Shown in pieces: positions 16,612 to 25,321 of a stretch of DNA of 38,590 bases. Where the stretch lies: the NCBI GenBank assembly GCA_964506325.1, contig CAZDLO010000024.1, forward strand, positions 1-38,590, given 5' to 3'. Numbering within the stretch: position 1 is the first letter of the stretch; each line of letters starts with the position of its first letter. The DNA comes from CAINVV01 sp964506325 (GTDB lineage Bacteria; Bacteroidota; Bacteroidia; Bacteroidales; Prolixibacteraceae). The notes beneath the pieces were generated by a model, which was not told the DNA's origin, did no database searches, and saw only the letters and a program-made list of their open reading frames with translations. The position numbers and the translations under genes were made by a program.

Positions 16612-17289
16612 ATGAAGATATTAATAATAGAAGATGAGCATGCTTTGTCGGGGGCAATAGTCGAATATCTCGATGAAGAGGGGCACCTGTGCGAAGTTGC
16701 TTATACTTACCAGGAAGCGACGGAAAAAATCGAGCTCTATGAATACGACTGCATGGTAGTGGATATCAACCTCCCGGATGGAAGCGGGCTCGATCTCATA
16801 AGGTTGCTGAAGAAAAAATCTATCAAAGGAGGTGTCATTATTGTTTCTGCCCGTAATTCCCTGGAAAACAGGATTGAGGGATTGGAGATAGGAGCAGACC
16901 ATTACCTTACCAAACCATTTCACCTCGCTGAACTAAATGCCCATCTTAAATCGATTCATCGCCGCATTAATTTCAGTGGAAGCAATGAGTTGATAATTAA
17001 TGAAATAAAGTTGATTCCTGATGAGCACCGGGCATTCGTAAATGACCTGGAACTCATCCTGACCAAGAAAGAGTATGAATTACTGCTATTCTTTATCTCC
17101 AATAAAAACAAGATAATCACCAAGGCAGGACTGGCAGAACATTTGTGGGGAGATCATATGGATTCTGCTGATTCTTATGATTTTATATATACACATATAA
17201 AAAATCTCCGCCGGGAACTCCTGAAACGCGGCTGCCGTGATTACATCAAAACAATTTACGGACTTGGCTATAAATTTGACATAACTTGA
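16612..17289 (+). CDS. OmpR-family response regulator
   Basis: The 225-residue regulator has a receiver domain (1-115) with acidic residues Glu7-Asp8, phospho-acceptor Asp51 in MVVDINLPDG, and Lys in LTKPFH. The C-terminal winged-helix domain (about 125-225) closes with NLRRELLKRG and TIYGLGYKF, the hallmark of the OmpR/PhoB class. Its stop codon overlaps the kinase start in a TTGA junction, and it starts 16 bp after the cation transporter gene, so the three are likely transcribed together. By location it may respond to metal or envelope stress, which is inference. Confidence 0.94.
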   Translation: MKILIIEDEHALSGAIVEYLDEEGHLCEVAYTYQEATEKIELYEYDCMVVDINLPDGSGLDLIRLLKKKSIKGGVIIVSARNSLENRIEGLEIGADHYLTKPFHLAELNAHLKSIHRRINFSGSNELIINEIKLIPDEHRAFVNDLELILTKKEYELLLFFISNKNKIITKAGLAEHLWGDHMDSADSYDFIYTHIKNLRRELLKRGCRDYIKTIYGLGYKFDIT

Positions 17290-18542
17290 GACTATTAACA
17301 AAAAGCACCCTGAATCTGCTGTCTATTTCCCTGTTTATTTATCTTTTCGGGGTGATTGCCTTCTATTATTCGTTGCGTATCCAGGTCGACAGCAATGTCA
17401 ATAAGGAGATGGAAAAGAGAAAGATGAGCCTGGTCAATCAGATGGTTGCTGCCCATTCGTCTGTCGCTGAGCCTGTCAACAATAATGAAATTGTGCTTGT
17501 TACCCCGGTCGAAAAGGCATTGTCAAAAGACAGGCTCAATGATACCCTGATTTACAACAAGGAGGAAGAAAAATACCAGGTTTTCAGGCAGTTGGGATTC
17601 AACCAGAAGGTTAACGACCAGGTATATTACATCCAGATATTTAAATCCCTGGATGAAACGGATAACCTGATTGTCCGTATTGTTGCCACGATGACGGTGA
17701 TGGTAGTGTTTCTGATCATTACCCTGCTGGTAGTAAACAGGTATTCTTCCAGGTTTGTATGGAAAGTCTTTTATGAGACGGTCGACAAGATCAACAAATA
17801 TGATCTGAATTCACACGAGGATTTTACCTTGCAGGAATCGGACGTGAAGGAGTTCTCAGACCTTAACAGGGTATTGAAAACCATGACTGAGAGGATCAGA
17901 AATGATTATTTCAACCTGAAGGAATATACGGAGAACGCTTCCCACGAGATACAAACCCCGCTGGCGATTATCAATTCAAAGCTTGAATTGCTCCTGCAAT
18001 CCGGAGAGATGAACGAAAAGCAATACAAGGCATTGGCGGATGCCTATGAAGCATCCATCCGTTTGTCTAAATACAACAGTACCCTGATATTGCTGGCTAA
18101 AATTGAGAACAAGCAGTTTCCTGAATCTAAAACAGTCAGACCGGAAGCTATTTTCAGCAACCTGCTTGAAAACCTGGATGACCTGATCAGGGACAAAAAG
18201 ATTGAGGTTGTCAGGATGATCTCCAAAGATGTCACTTGGCAGATGAACCCTTACCTGGCCGAGATGCTCATTGTAAACCTTGTAAAAAATGCAGTCAGGC
18301 ACAATGTGAAAGGCGGTAAATTAATTTTGGAGGTCGAACCCGGATGTATGCAAATATCCAATTCCGGACCGGACCACCAGTTGGATATGGAGGTTCTGTT
18401 CAAAAGGTTCCATAAGTCATCCGCCTCTCCGGAGTCTCTGGGACTGGGCCTGGCAATCGTACAGAAGATTTGTGCGATGTATGGCTCGACAATTAGCTAC
18501 GAGTATTCTGAAAATCTTCACCGCATGAAGGTATGCTTCTGA
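17286..18542 (+). CDS. Membrane sensor histidine kinase
   Basis: This is the 418-residue partner kinase of the upstream regulator. The first membrane helix is at about 10-28, then a periplasmic sensor region of about 100 residues without known motif, and a second helix at about 130-150. HisKA follows with His220 in NASHEIQTPLA, and HATPase_c with the N box NLVKNAVRH (about 337), a short G1 region (SNSGPD) and SLGLGLAIV near 382. The start is TTG at 17286, overlapping the regulator stop as TTGA; the next in-frame ATG would remove the first membrane helix, so TTG is preferred. The periplasmic domain is the place to look for a metal site, but no His or Cys cluster stands out. Confidence 0.92.
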   Translation: MRLLTKSTLNLLSISLFIYLFGVIAFYYSLRIQVDSNVNKEMEKRKMSLVNQMVAAHSSVAEPVNNNEIVLVTPVEKALSKDRLNDTLIYNKEEEKYQVFRQLGFNQKVNDQVYYIQIFKSLDETDNLIVRIVATMTVMVVFLIITLLVVNRYSSRFVWKVFYETVDKINKYDLNSHEDFTLQESDVKEFSDLNRVLKTMTERIRNDYFNLKEYTENASHEIQTPLAIINSKLELLLQSGEMNEKQYKALADAYEASIRLSKYNSTLILLAKIENKQFPESKTVRPEAIFSNLLENLDDLIRDKKIEVVRMISKDVTWQMNPYLAEMLIVNLVKNAVRHNVKGGKLILEVEPGCMQISNSGPDHQLDMEVLFKRFHKSSASPESLGLGLAIVQKICAMYGSTISYEYSENLHRMKVCF

Positions 18543-18879
18543 AAACCAACATGGAATCATTTTAAATAAGGTCCCCCCATTTATTTTGATTTAATCCAGA
18601 TAGTTCGATTGGTTGATATTTGCCCAAATACTTTCTTCCTGGGCAGCCGCCAAATTCTCGTATTCCCTATCTTTTTGTGGATTTAAGTGGCACAAATTAA
18701 GGGTGTTACGGTTTTTGCGGCCATTTCTTTCCAATCCAGCGATCAATGCCAGGCTGAAAATTCATTGAATACCCTGTTTGCTTTCCAGATTACCGGTCTG
18801 GATTTTCCCTCCAACTTCAGATTTACTACAGAATCTGTTTCTAATATCGCTTTCGAAAACAAATTAGAGACATCTTCCT
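18543..18879. other. Intergenic region upstream of the haem operon
   Basis: This 337-bp gap must contain the promoter of the haem operon, but I find no exact TAnnTTTG box with a matching TTG. A 78-codon frame starting GTG 18687 overlaps hemA and is not convincing. No riboswitch or haem-regulatory motif is recognised. Confidence 0.4.
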
Positions 18880-20130
18880 ATGATCGGACTACTCGGATTA
18901 AACCACAAATCGGCACCTATTGAAGTTAGGGAGCGCTTTGTATTTTGTGAAGAAGATATCAAAAGGTTTGTTCCGGTACTTAAACTGAACGGTATATCCG
19001 GTGCTGTTGTATTATCGACCTGTAACCGTACAGAGATTTATTACGAGATGAATGAGTTGCTTGTGCCGTTAAGTGCCGGCGATGTTGAAAATTTACTGTT
19101 CACATTCAGAAAAGCGGACAAGGATGTATGGAAATATTTCTATCACAGGGAGAATGAGGCAGTAGTTTCTCATCTTTTTCATGTCGGATCAGGTCTCGAC
19201 TCCATGGCTTTGGGGGAGTACCAGATTGTAGGGCAAATAAAAACAGCGGTACAGATCAGCAAGACAAATAAACTTATCAGTTGTTCATTGAGCAAGCTTT
19301 TTGATGATGCCCTGAAGGCAGGAAAGCAGGTAAGGACAGAGACTGCGCTTAACAAAGGTGCCGTTTCAATCAGTTATGCAGGAGTTGAGCTTGCCGCCCG
19401 CAAATTGCATCACCTTAGTACGCATCCCGTACTTCTGGTGGGAGCTGGGCAGACAAGCGAACTGACACTCCGGAACCTGATCAAAAAATCATGTTCGATT
19501 TTTACAATCGTTAACCGTACCCGGGAAAAAGCAGAAGAACTGGCTGAAAAATACCAGGCACAAGTAGGTGATATCGATAAGCTGAATGAATTACTTCTCG
19601 TCAATGACATCGTGATAACCTCCACTGCCTCCAAAAAACCAATATTTACCGTTGATCTGGTCAAAGAAGCCATGGTCAGGCGTGAAGGCCGTGCACTTTT
19701 CTTCATTGATTTGTCTGTGCCAAGAAATGTTGCCATGGAAGTAGGTGACCTTGAACATGTTCATGTCTATGATATAGACGGACTTAACCACGTCATTGAA
19801 AACAACCTGGAAAAGAGAAAAGGTGAAATTCTGATGGCTGAGCAAATGATTGAAGAATCAGTGGCTGAATTCATGAAGTGGTTTAATATAAGGGCCCTGG
19901 CACCTACATTTAAAACGATCTCAACAAGTTTCCAGGAAGCCAGCAAAAATGTACTCGACGGGATCATTAAAAACAGGGAAGAAGAGGAATACGAAAGAGC
20001 ACTTGAGTATGGTGACCTCATTACGAAAAAACTGATAGGTATGGTGATTGAGAATATCAAGTCAGTTACCAACAACGGCAGTAACCGCGAATACATCGCA
20101 GTCGTTCAACAATTATTTGCACAAAACTGA
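18880..20130 (+). CDS. hemA: Glutamyl-tRNA reductase
   Basis: The 416-residue enzyme reduces glutamyl-tRNA(Glu) with NADPH to glutamate-1-semialdehyde, the committed step of C5-pathway haem synthesis. The catalytic domain shows catalytic Cys48 in LSTCNRTEIY, LGLNHKSAP at the start, and the FHVGSGLDSMALGEYQI segment near 105-120. The NADPH domain has LLVGAGQTSEL near 185, with TIVNRTREKAEELAEKY following. The C-terminal dimerisation helices run from about 320. It is the first gene of a nine-step cluster arranged almost in biosynthetic order. The next gene begins two bases after its stop, so translation is probably coupled. Confidence 0.96.
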   Translation: MIGLLGLNHKSAPIEVRERFVFCEEDIKRFVPVLKLNGISGAVVLSTCNRTEIYYEMNELLVPLSAGDVENLLFTFRKADKDVWKYFYHRENEAVVSHLFHVGSGLDSMALGEYQIVGQIKTAVQISKTNKLISCSLSKLFDDALKAGKQVRTETALNKGAVSISYAGVELAARKLHHLSTHPVLLVGAGQTSELTLRNLIKKSCSIFTIVNRTREKAEELAEKYQAQVGDIDKLNELLLVNDIVITSTASKKPIFTVDLVKEAMVRREGRALFFIDLSVPRNVAMEVGDLEHVHVYDIDGLNHVIENNLEKRKGEILMAEQMIEESVAEFMKWFNIRALAPTFKTISTSFQEASKNVLDGIIKNREEEEYERALEYGDLITKKLIGMVIENIKSVTNNGSNREYIAVVQQLFAQN

Positions 20131-20132
20131 GC

Positions 20133-21842
20133 ATGGAGCAGACCATAAGGATTGGAACAAGAGGGAGCCAGCTGGCCCTCTACCAGGCAAACGTTGTAAA
20201 AGAAGAACTCGAACGGAAATTTCCTGAATACAAATTCCAGATTGTGGTTGTCAAGACCAAGGGCGACAAAATTCTGGATGTGCCTCTTTCAAAAATTGGT
20301 GACAAGGGGCTGTTTACCAAAGAACTGGAAATCGCTATGTTCGACAATGAGATCGACATGGCCGTTCACAGCCTGAAGGATCTGCCTACCCGTTTCCCGG
20401 AAGGGGTAGTGCTTGGAGCCGTCCTGAAACGCGGAGAGGTGAGGGATGCGCTTATCAGTTCCACAAAAAGGCGATTGGCAGAGCTAACGACAGAAGATGT
20501 TATTGCCACTTCAAGCCTTCGGCGAAAAGCACAACTGCTCCGTATCAACAAAGATTTTAAGATTGTCGAGATACGTGGCAACGTCAATACCCGCATCCGT
20601 AAAATGGAGGAAGGTTATTGCACGGTCATGGTGATGGCAGGGGCCGGACTGTTGAGGTTGGGAATGGATCAGTATATTTCAGAGATGATTGACCCTGATC
20701 TTGTTATTCCTGCCTGCAGCCAGGGAGCCATTGCCATTGAAATCCGTGAGGACGACCAAAGAATTGCCAGAGTTGTATCGGCTGTCAACGACAGTGAAAC
20801 ATTGATTGCGACAGACGCTGAGCGTGCCTTTTTAAGGACGCTGGAGGGCGGATGTCAGATTCCGGTCGGAAGCTACAGCCGGATCAGTGATGGTAAATTT
20901 GAACTAAAGGGCTTTATTTCAAGTATTAGTGGTGAAGAATACCTGTGTGATTCGGTTTCAGGTCCGGTTGAAAATGCAGTTGAACTTTCTGAGGGTCTGG
21001 CTCAAAGTTTACTCAATACGGGCGGCAGGGCAATTCTTAAGAACATAAGGCTGGAAGACCCGTTCGAAAAATCAGCAGAGCTTCCTTTGAGAGACAGAAT
21101 ATTCATTTCAACACGTGCCCCTGAAGCAGGCGATAATTTGCCTGACCTGGTTGCGGCACAAGGTGGAACACTTCTTTCCCTTCCCATGATTGAGATCAAA
21201 GCCGCCACTTTGCTGAGAGAGGAATCCGACAAAATCAAACAACTGGACGGTTACGACTGGCTCTTCTTTACCAGCCGGAATGGTGTTGTAAACTTTTTTG
21301 GGCAGCTGATAAGCCTTACCGGCAGCACAGAACTACCCTCCTCATTGAAAGTAGCAGTTGTTGGCACAAAAACTGCGTCAGAACTTGAATATTACGGGTA
21401 CTCCCCGGCTTTTACCTCCTCTTCACATGGATCGGCTGAGATGGCCGCCGAGTTCCTGGCTTTACATCAGCCGTCGAACCGGAGGATCCTGGTTTCGCTT
21501 GGTAACCTTGCCGACGATACCTTAACAGGTTTCCTGGCCAAAGAAAACCAGGTTGACAGGATCAATGTATATGAAACCTGCCGTCCCGGACGGGTTGATC
21601 CTGCAGTATTGAAACAGATGGCAGAGGGAAGGTACGATATGGTGCTGTTTACCAGTCCATCCACCTTCAATCACTTCTGTTCCCTCGTTGATACGGATTT
21701 GCTCCGTAACCTCAAGATTGCCAGTATTGGGGCCACAACCTCCAGAACCATACACGAGGCCGGCTTTGAACCCTTGCTGACAGCAAAAATGTCGAGTGCC
21801 GAAGGTCTGACAGAGGCCATCGTAAAATATTATCAACAATAA
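20133..21842 (+). CDS. hemC: Fused porphobilinogen deaminase / uroporphyrinogen-III synthase
   Basis: The 569-residue protein joins two enzymes. Residues 1 to about 305 are HemC: IRIGTRGSQLAL at the start, HSLKDLPT, SSLRRKAQLL, RGNVNTRI, and Cys241 in EGGCQIPVG, which holds the dipyrromethane cofactor. Residues from about 320 to the end are HemD: ISTRAPEAGDNLPDLVAAQGG, LFFTSRNGVVNFF and a closing FTSPSTFNHF with IGATTSRTI. It makes hydroxymethylbilane from four porphobilinogens and then closes it with ring-D inversion. A stand-alone HemC is about 310 residues and HemD about 250, so the length fits a full fusion. No separate hemD is seen in the cluster. Confidence 0.94.
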   Translation: MEQTIRIGTRGSQLALYQANVVKEELERKFPEYKFQIVVVKTKGDKILDVPLSKIGDKGLFTKELEIAMFDNEIDMAVHSLKDLPTRFPEGVVLGAVLKRGEVRDALISSTKRRLAELTTEDVIATSSLRRKAQLLRINKDFKIVEIRGNVNTRIRKMEEGYCTVMVMAGAGLLRLGMDQYISEMIDPDLVIPACSQGAIAIEIREDDQRIARVVSAVNDSETLIATDAERAFLRTLEGGCQIPVGSYSRISDGKFELKGFISSISGEEYLCDSVSGPVENAVELSEGLAQSLLNTGGRAILKNIRLEDPFEKSAELPLRDRIFISTRAPEAGDNLPDLVAAQGGTLLSLPMIEIKAATLLREESDKIKQLDGYDWLFFTSRNGVVNFFGQLISLTGSTELPSSLKVAVVGTKTASELEYYGYSPAFTSSSHGSAEMAAEFLALHQPSNRRILVSLGNLADDTLTGFLAKENQVDRINVYETCRPGRVDPAVLKQMAEGRYDMVLFTSPSTFNHFCSLVDTDLLRNLKIASIGATTSRTIHEAGFEPLLTAKMSSAEGLTEAIVKYYQQ

Positions 21843-21856
21843 TAAAAAATACAGTT

Positions 21857-22843
21857 ATGAGATTTCCAGCTACCAGGTTAAGAAGGTTAAGATACAACAG
21901 TGTATTAAGGGATATGGTGACCGAAACGAAACTTTCGGCTGATGATTTTGTGATGCCTTTGTTTGTTTGTTCGGGCACCAATGTAAATAATCCAATCAGT
22001 TCAATGCCGGGCAATTCACAGCTCTCAGTGGATCTGTTGGTGGAGGAGTGCAAAAATATTGTGGCAGCAGGTGTAAGGTCTGTATTGCTTTTTGGTATTC
22101 CGCCCCACAAGGATGAAGACGGCAGTGTCGCCTGCGCACACAATGGAATCGTTCAGCAGGCCATCAGGGCCATTAAGCTGGATCCTGTAACCAAAGGATT
22201 GCTGGTTATTGCTGACGTATGTAATTGTGAATACACTGTTCACGGTCACTGCGGCACGATAGTCGACGGGGATGTTGAAAATGACCTGACCCTGGTCACC
22301 CTGGCCAGGCAGTCTGTATCACTGGCTGAGGCAGGAGCTGACATTATTGCGCCCAGCGATATGATGGACGGACGGGTAGGGGCTATCAGGGAGCAGCTCG
22401 ACGCACACGGATTTTACAAGATTCCTATCATGGCCTATTCAGCGAAATATGCATCAGGTTTCTATGGCCCTTTCAGGGAAGCCGCCGAGAGTGCACCCAA
22501 ATTTGGCAACCGTGCCACCTACCAGATGAATCCGGCCAACACGGATGAAGCCATGCGGGAAGTTGAATTTGATATAGCAGAAGGTGCTGATATCGTAATG
22601 GTTAAGCCTGCATTGAGTTACCTGGATGTTATTCACAGGGTGAAAAATGAATTTAAAATGCCTGTGGCAGCCTACAATGTCAGTGGTGAATTCTCCATGG
22701 TGAAAGCTGCTGAAGCCAATGGCTGGATCGATGGGCCCAGGGTCATGATGGAGATTCTTACCTCAATCAAAAGGGCAGGTGCGGATATCATTATCACCTA
22801 CCATGCCGTTGAAGCGGCCAGGATATTGAAAAACCAGAAATAG
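21857..22843 (+). CDS. hemB: Delta-aminolevulinic acid dehydratase (porphobilinogen synthase)
   Basis: The 328-residue enzyme condenses two 5-aminolevulinate molecules to porphobilinogen. The Schiff-base lysines are visible as Lys197 in AYSAKYASGFYGPF and Lys250 in IVMVKPALSYLD. Cys122, Cys124 and Cys132 in DVCNCEYTVHGHCG supply the catalytic zinc site, so this is a zinc-type rather than a magnesium-type enzyme. Start is 14 bp after the hemCD stop, at an ATG followed by FPATRLRRLRYN, the usual opening. Length is normal. Confidence 0.96.
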   Translation: MRFPATRLRRLRYNSVLRDMVTETKLSADDFVMPLFVCSGTNVNNPISSMPGNSQLSVDLLVEECKNIVAAGVRSVLLFGIPPHKDEDGSVACAHNGIVQQAIRAIKLDPVTKGLLVIADVCNCEYTVHGHCGTIVDGDVENDLTLVTLARQSVSLAEAGADIIAPSDMMDGRVGAIREQLDAHGFYKIPIMAYSAKYASGFYGPFREAAESAPKFGNRATYQMNPANTDEAMREVEFDIAEGADIVMVKPALSYLDVIHRVKNEFKMPVAAYNVSGEFSMVKAAEANGWIDGPRVMMEILTSIKRAGADIIITYHAVEAARILKNQK

Positions 22844-22946
22844 GGGTAAGTAAGCAGGATGGAGGTTGGTTGCAATTAAATTGTAACTATAATTCAAACA
22901 GTTGTTTATTTAATATTTAAAGTAAAGAAGGACCAAAATAGAAGTG

Positions 22947-24235
22947 ATGCAATTCAAACAAAGCATAGCGGCATTCGAAAGAGCGCAGAAAGTAATTCCC
23001 GGCGGTGTGAACTCACCGGTCAGGGCCTTTAAAAGTGTCGGAATGAACCCTGTTTTTGTGAAACAGGCTAAAGGTACAACAATAACGGATCTTGATGATA
23101 ATCAGTATATTGATTGCCTGGCGTCGTGGGGGCCAATGCTTTTTGGTCATGCTCATGAACGAATCCTGAAGGCTGTCAGCGAAGCTGCTGCGAAAGGCAC
23201 CAGTTTCGGGGCACCCTCGGAATATGAAACAGAGATGGCCGAACGGATCATCAGGCTTGTTCCTTCCATCGAGAAGGTGAGGATGGTCAGTTCAGGTACT
23301 GAAGCAACCATGAGTGCCATCCGTTTGGCTCGTGGTTTTACAGGCAGGGAAGCATTTGTCAAATTCGCGGGAAACTACCATGGTCATGGCGACAGCTTTC
23401 TGATTAAAGCCGGTTCAGGTGCCATAACCCTGGGTATTCCCAACAGTCCGGGGATCACAGCCGGAACTGCAAAAGACACCCTGATGGCAGAATACAACAA
23501 CCTTGCCTCTGTCGAGGCGCTTTTCAGGGAGAAGGGCAACGAAATTGCTGCTGTTATCCTGGAGCCTNNNNNNNNNNTGTCGTTCCCGATAGATCATTCC
23601 TGCAGGGTTTGCGCGACCTGACAACAAAATATGGCGCCTTGTTAATTTTTGACGAGGTAATCACGGGGTTCAGGCTGGCCAAAGGTGGTGCACAGGAATA
23701 TTTCGGAATCATGCCAGACCTTACCACCCTTGGAAAAATCATCGGGGGCGGACTTCCTGTAGGGGCCTATGGCGGTCGTAAAGAAATTATGGATATGATT
23801 GCCCCTATGGGCCCTGTTTACCAGGCAGGTACACTTTCCGGAAATCCCCTTGCCATGGCAGCAGGCATTGCCATGCTGTCGATGATCGAAGAGACAGCGG
23901 ATCTTTATTCAGAGATGGAGCGAAAAGCTGCACGGCTGGAAAATGGTATCCGGAAGAACCTCGAATCAACTGGTGTCAAGGCAATAATAAACCGTGCAGG
24001 ATCCATGATGACCCTGTTCTTTACTGCTGAAAAGCAGGTTACAAACCTTGATGAGGCCATGACATCAGACACTTCGCAGTATTCAGAATATTTCAGGTTA
24101 TCCCTGGAAAGCGGTATTTACCTGGCCCCTTCCCAGTTCGAATGTCTATTTGTTTCCTACGCACACACGGAGGAGGAGATCGACAGGATCATTGCAGCCA
24201 ACCTTCAGGCGTTGAGAACAATGAAGGGTGAATAG
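22947..24235 (+). CDS. hemL: Glutamate-1-semialdehyde 2,1-aminomutase (interrupted by assembly gap)
   Basis: This PLP enzyme turns glutamate-1-semialdehyde into 5-aminolevulinate. The 5' part reads VIPGGVNSPVRAFKSVG, SSGTEATMSAIRLARG and FAGNYHGHGD. The 3' part has LIFDEVITGFR and TLGKIIGGGLPVGAYGG with the PLP lysine. Ten Ns (23568-23577) cut the gene after ILEP, and the frame downstream is shifted relative to upstream. The family expects about six residues (of the form VAGNMG) there, needing 17 missing bases rather than 10, which would restore the frame. I therefore call the gene intact in the organism and the break an assembly artefact. ATG 22947 is preferred over GTG 22944. Confidence 0.92.
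23568..23577. other. Assembly gap (run of 10 N)
   Basis: Ten undetermined bases lie inside hemL. The number is probably a placeholder, since the coding frame only fits if about 17 bases are missing. Confidence 0.95.
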
Positions 24236-24282
24236 CAATTCATGAAGCAGTGCTTCGAAACTAAGTTTTACCACAAGATTTT

Positions 24283-25320
24283 ATGACCAATTCAATATTT
24301 TTAAATACCATACAGGGAATAGAAACCAGCAGGCCGCCGGTGTGGTTTATGCGTCAGGCAGGCCGCGTACTTCCCAATTACCTTAAGCTCAGGGAAACGC
24401 ATACATTTTCTGAGTTGATGCATTCACCGCAGCTTGCTGCGGAAGTAACCCTTATGCCTGTGCATGATCTTGGGGTGGATGCCGCCATTCTTTTTTCTGA
24501 TATCCTGGTAATACCAGCAGCACTTGGAATGGGATTAAACTTTACCGATTCAGGACCGAAATTTGACCTGGCGCTCAGGGAAATGGCAGATCCTGTTTCG
24601 CAGCTTGTCCCAGATGCTTCAAAACTGAATTACATCTATGATGCCATCGACGAGATTATCCGCACCAAACCTGCAGACATTCCCCTGATCGGTTTTTGCG
24701 GGGCCCCATTTACCACCCTTTGTTACATGGTCCAGGGATTGAGTTCCAATCACACTTTTCCGGAAGCTGTCACTTTTCTTTACAAGGACAGAAAGCTGAC
24801 CCATAAACTGTTGGCAGCCATTACTGAACTGTCTGTTGAATATGCCAGGAACCAGATAAGGCATGGTGTTTCTGCTTTCCAGATCTTTGAAACACATGCA
24901 GGACTTATTCCTGCCGACCTTTACCAGGAGGTGATGATGCCCTATGTCAGGCAGATTGCGACAGCTGTAAGGGAAGAAGGCTGCAAGGTCATATTTTTAC
25001 CCAAGGGCCTTGGATACGGGATCAAACACATTCAACCGGAAGATGCCGATTTTTTGAGTATCGACTGGCAAATACCGATTCAGGAAGCCAGGGAGCTTGT
25101 GCACCCGGAGATTGGCCTGCAGGGAAACCTTGATCCAAGATTGTTGTTCAGTGATCAGAAGTCGATCTCTGATACCCTTGAGAAATATGTTGATTTTGGT
25201 TCAAAGGAGCAAAATTGGATTTTCAACCTGGGTCACGGGTTTATACCCGGGATACCTTTTGAGAACGCAAAATTTGTGGTAGACTGGGTGAAGCAAACCA
25301 ACTGGGGAAGGGGAATGTAA
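24283..25320 (+). CDS. hemE: Uroporphyrinogen decarboxylase
   Basis: The 345-residue TIM-barrel enzyme removes four acetate carboxyls from uroporphyrinogen III to give coproporphyrinogen III. It opens with RPPVWFMRQAGRVLPNY, the family signature with the substrate-binding Arg residues, and has ILFSDILVIPAALG (Asp of the active site), GFCGAPFTTLCYMVQG and NLGHGFIPGIPFEN near the end. Its stop is one base before the hemN start codon, so these two are translationally close. Cofactor-free, cytoplasmic. Confidence 0.96.
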   Translation: MTNSIFLNTIQGIETSRPPVWFMRQAGRVLPNYLKLRETHTFSELMHSPQLAAEVTLMPVHDLGVDAAILFSDILVIPAALGMGLNFTDSGPKFDLALREMADPVSQLVPDASKLNYIYDAIDEIIRTKPADIPLIGFCGAPFTTLCYMVQGLSSNHTFPEAVTFLYKDRKLTHKLLAAITELSVEYARNQIRHGVSAFQIFETHAGLIPADLYQEVMMPYVRQIATAVREEGCKVIFLPKGLGYGIKHIQPEDADFLSIDWQIPIQEARELVHPEIGLQGNLDPRLLFSDQKSISDTLEKYVDFGSKEQNWIFNLGHGFIPGIPFENAKFVVDWVKQTNWGRGM

Positions 25321-25321
25321 A

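Noticed and set aside
18687..18923. 78-codon frame overlapping the hemA start
   Set aside because: It starts at GTG without a ribosome site and overlaps a certain gene by more than 40 bases.
22944..24235. hemL as a broken pseudogene or two genes
   Set aside because: The frame change lies exactly at the N-run and family motifs are intact on both sides, so an assembly gap explains it.
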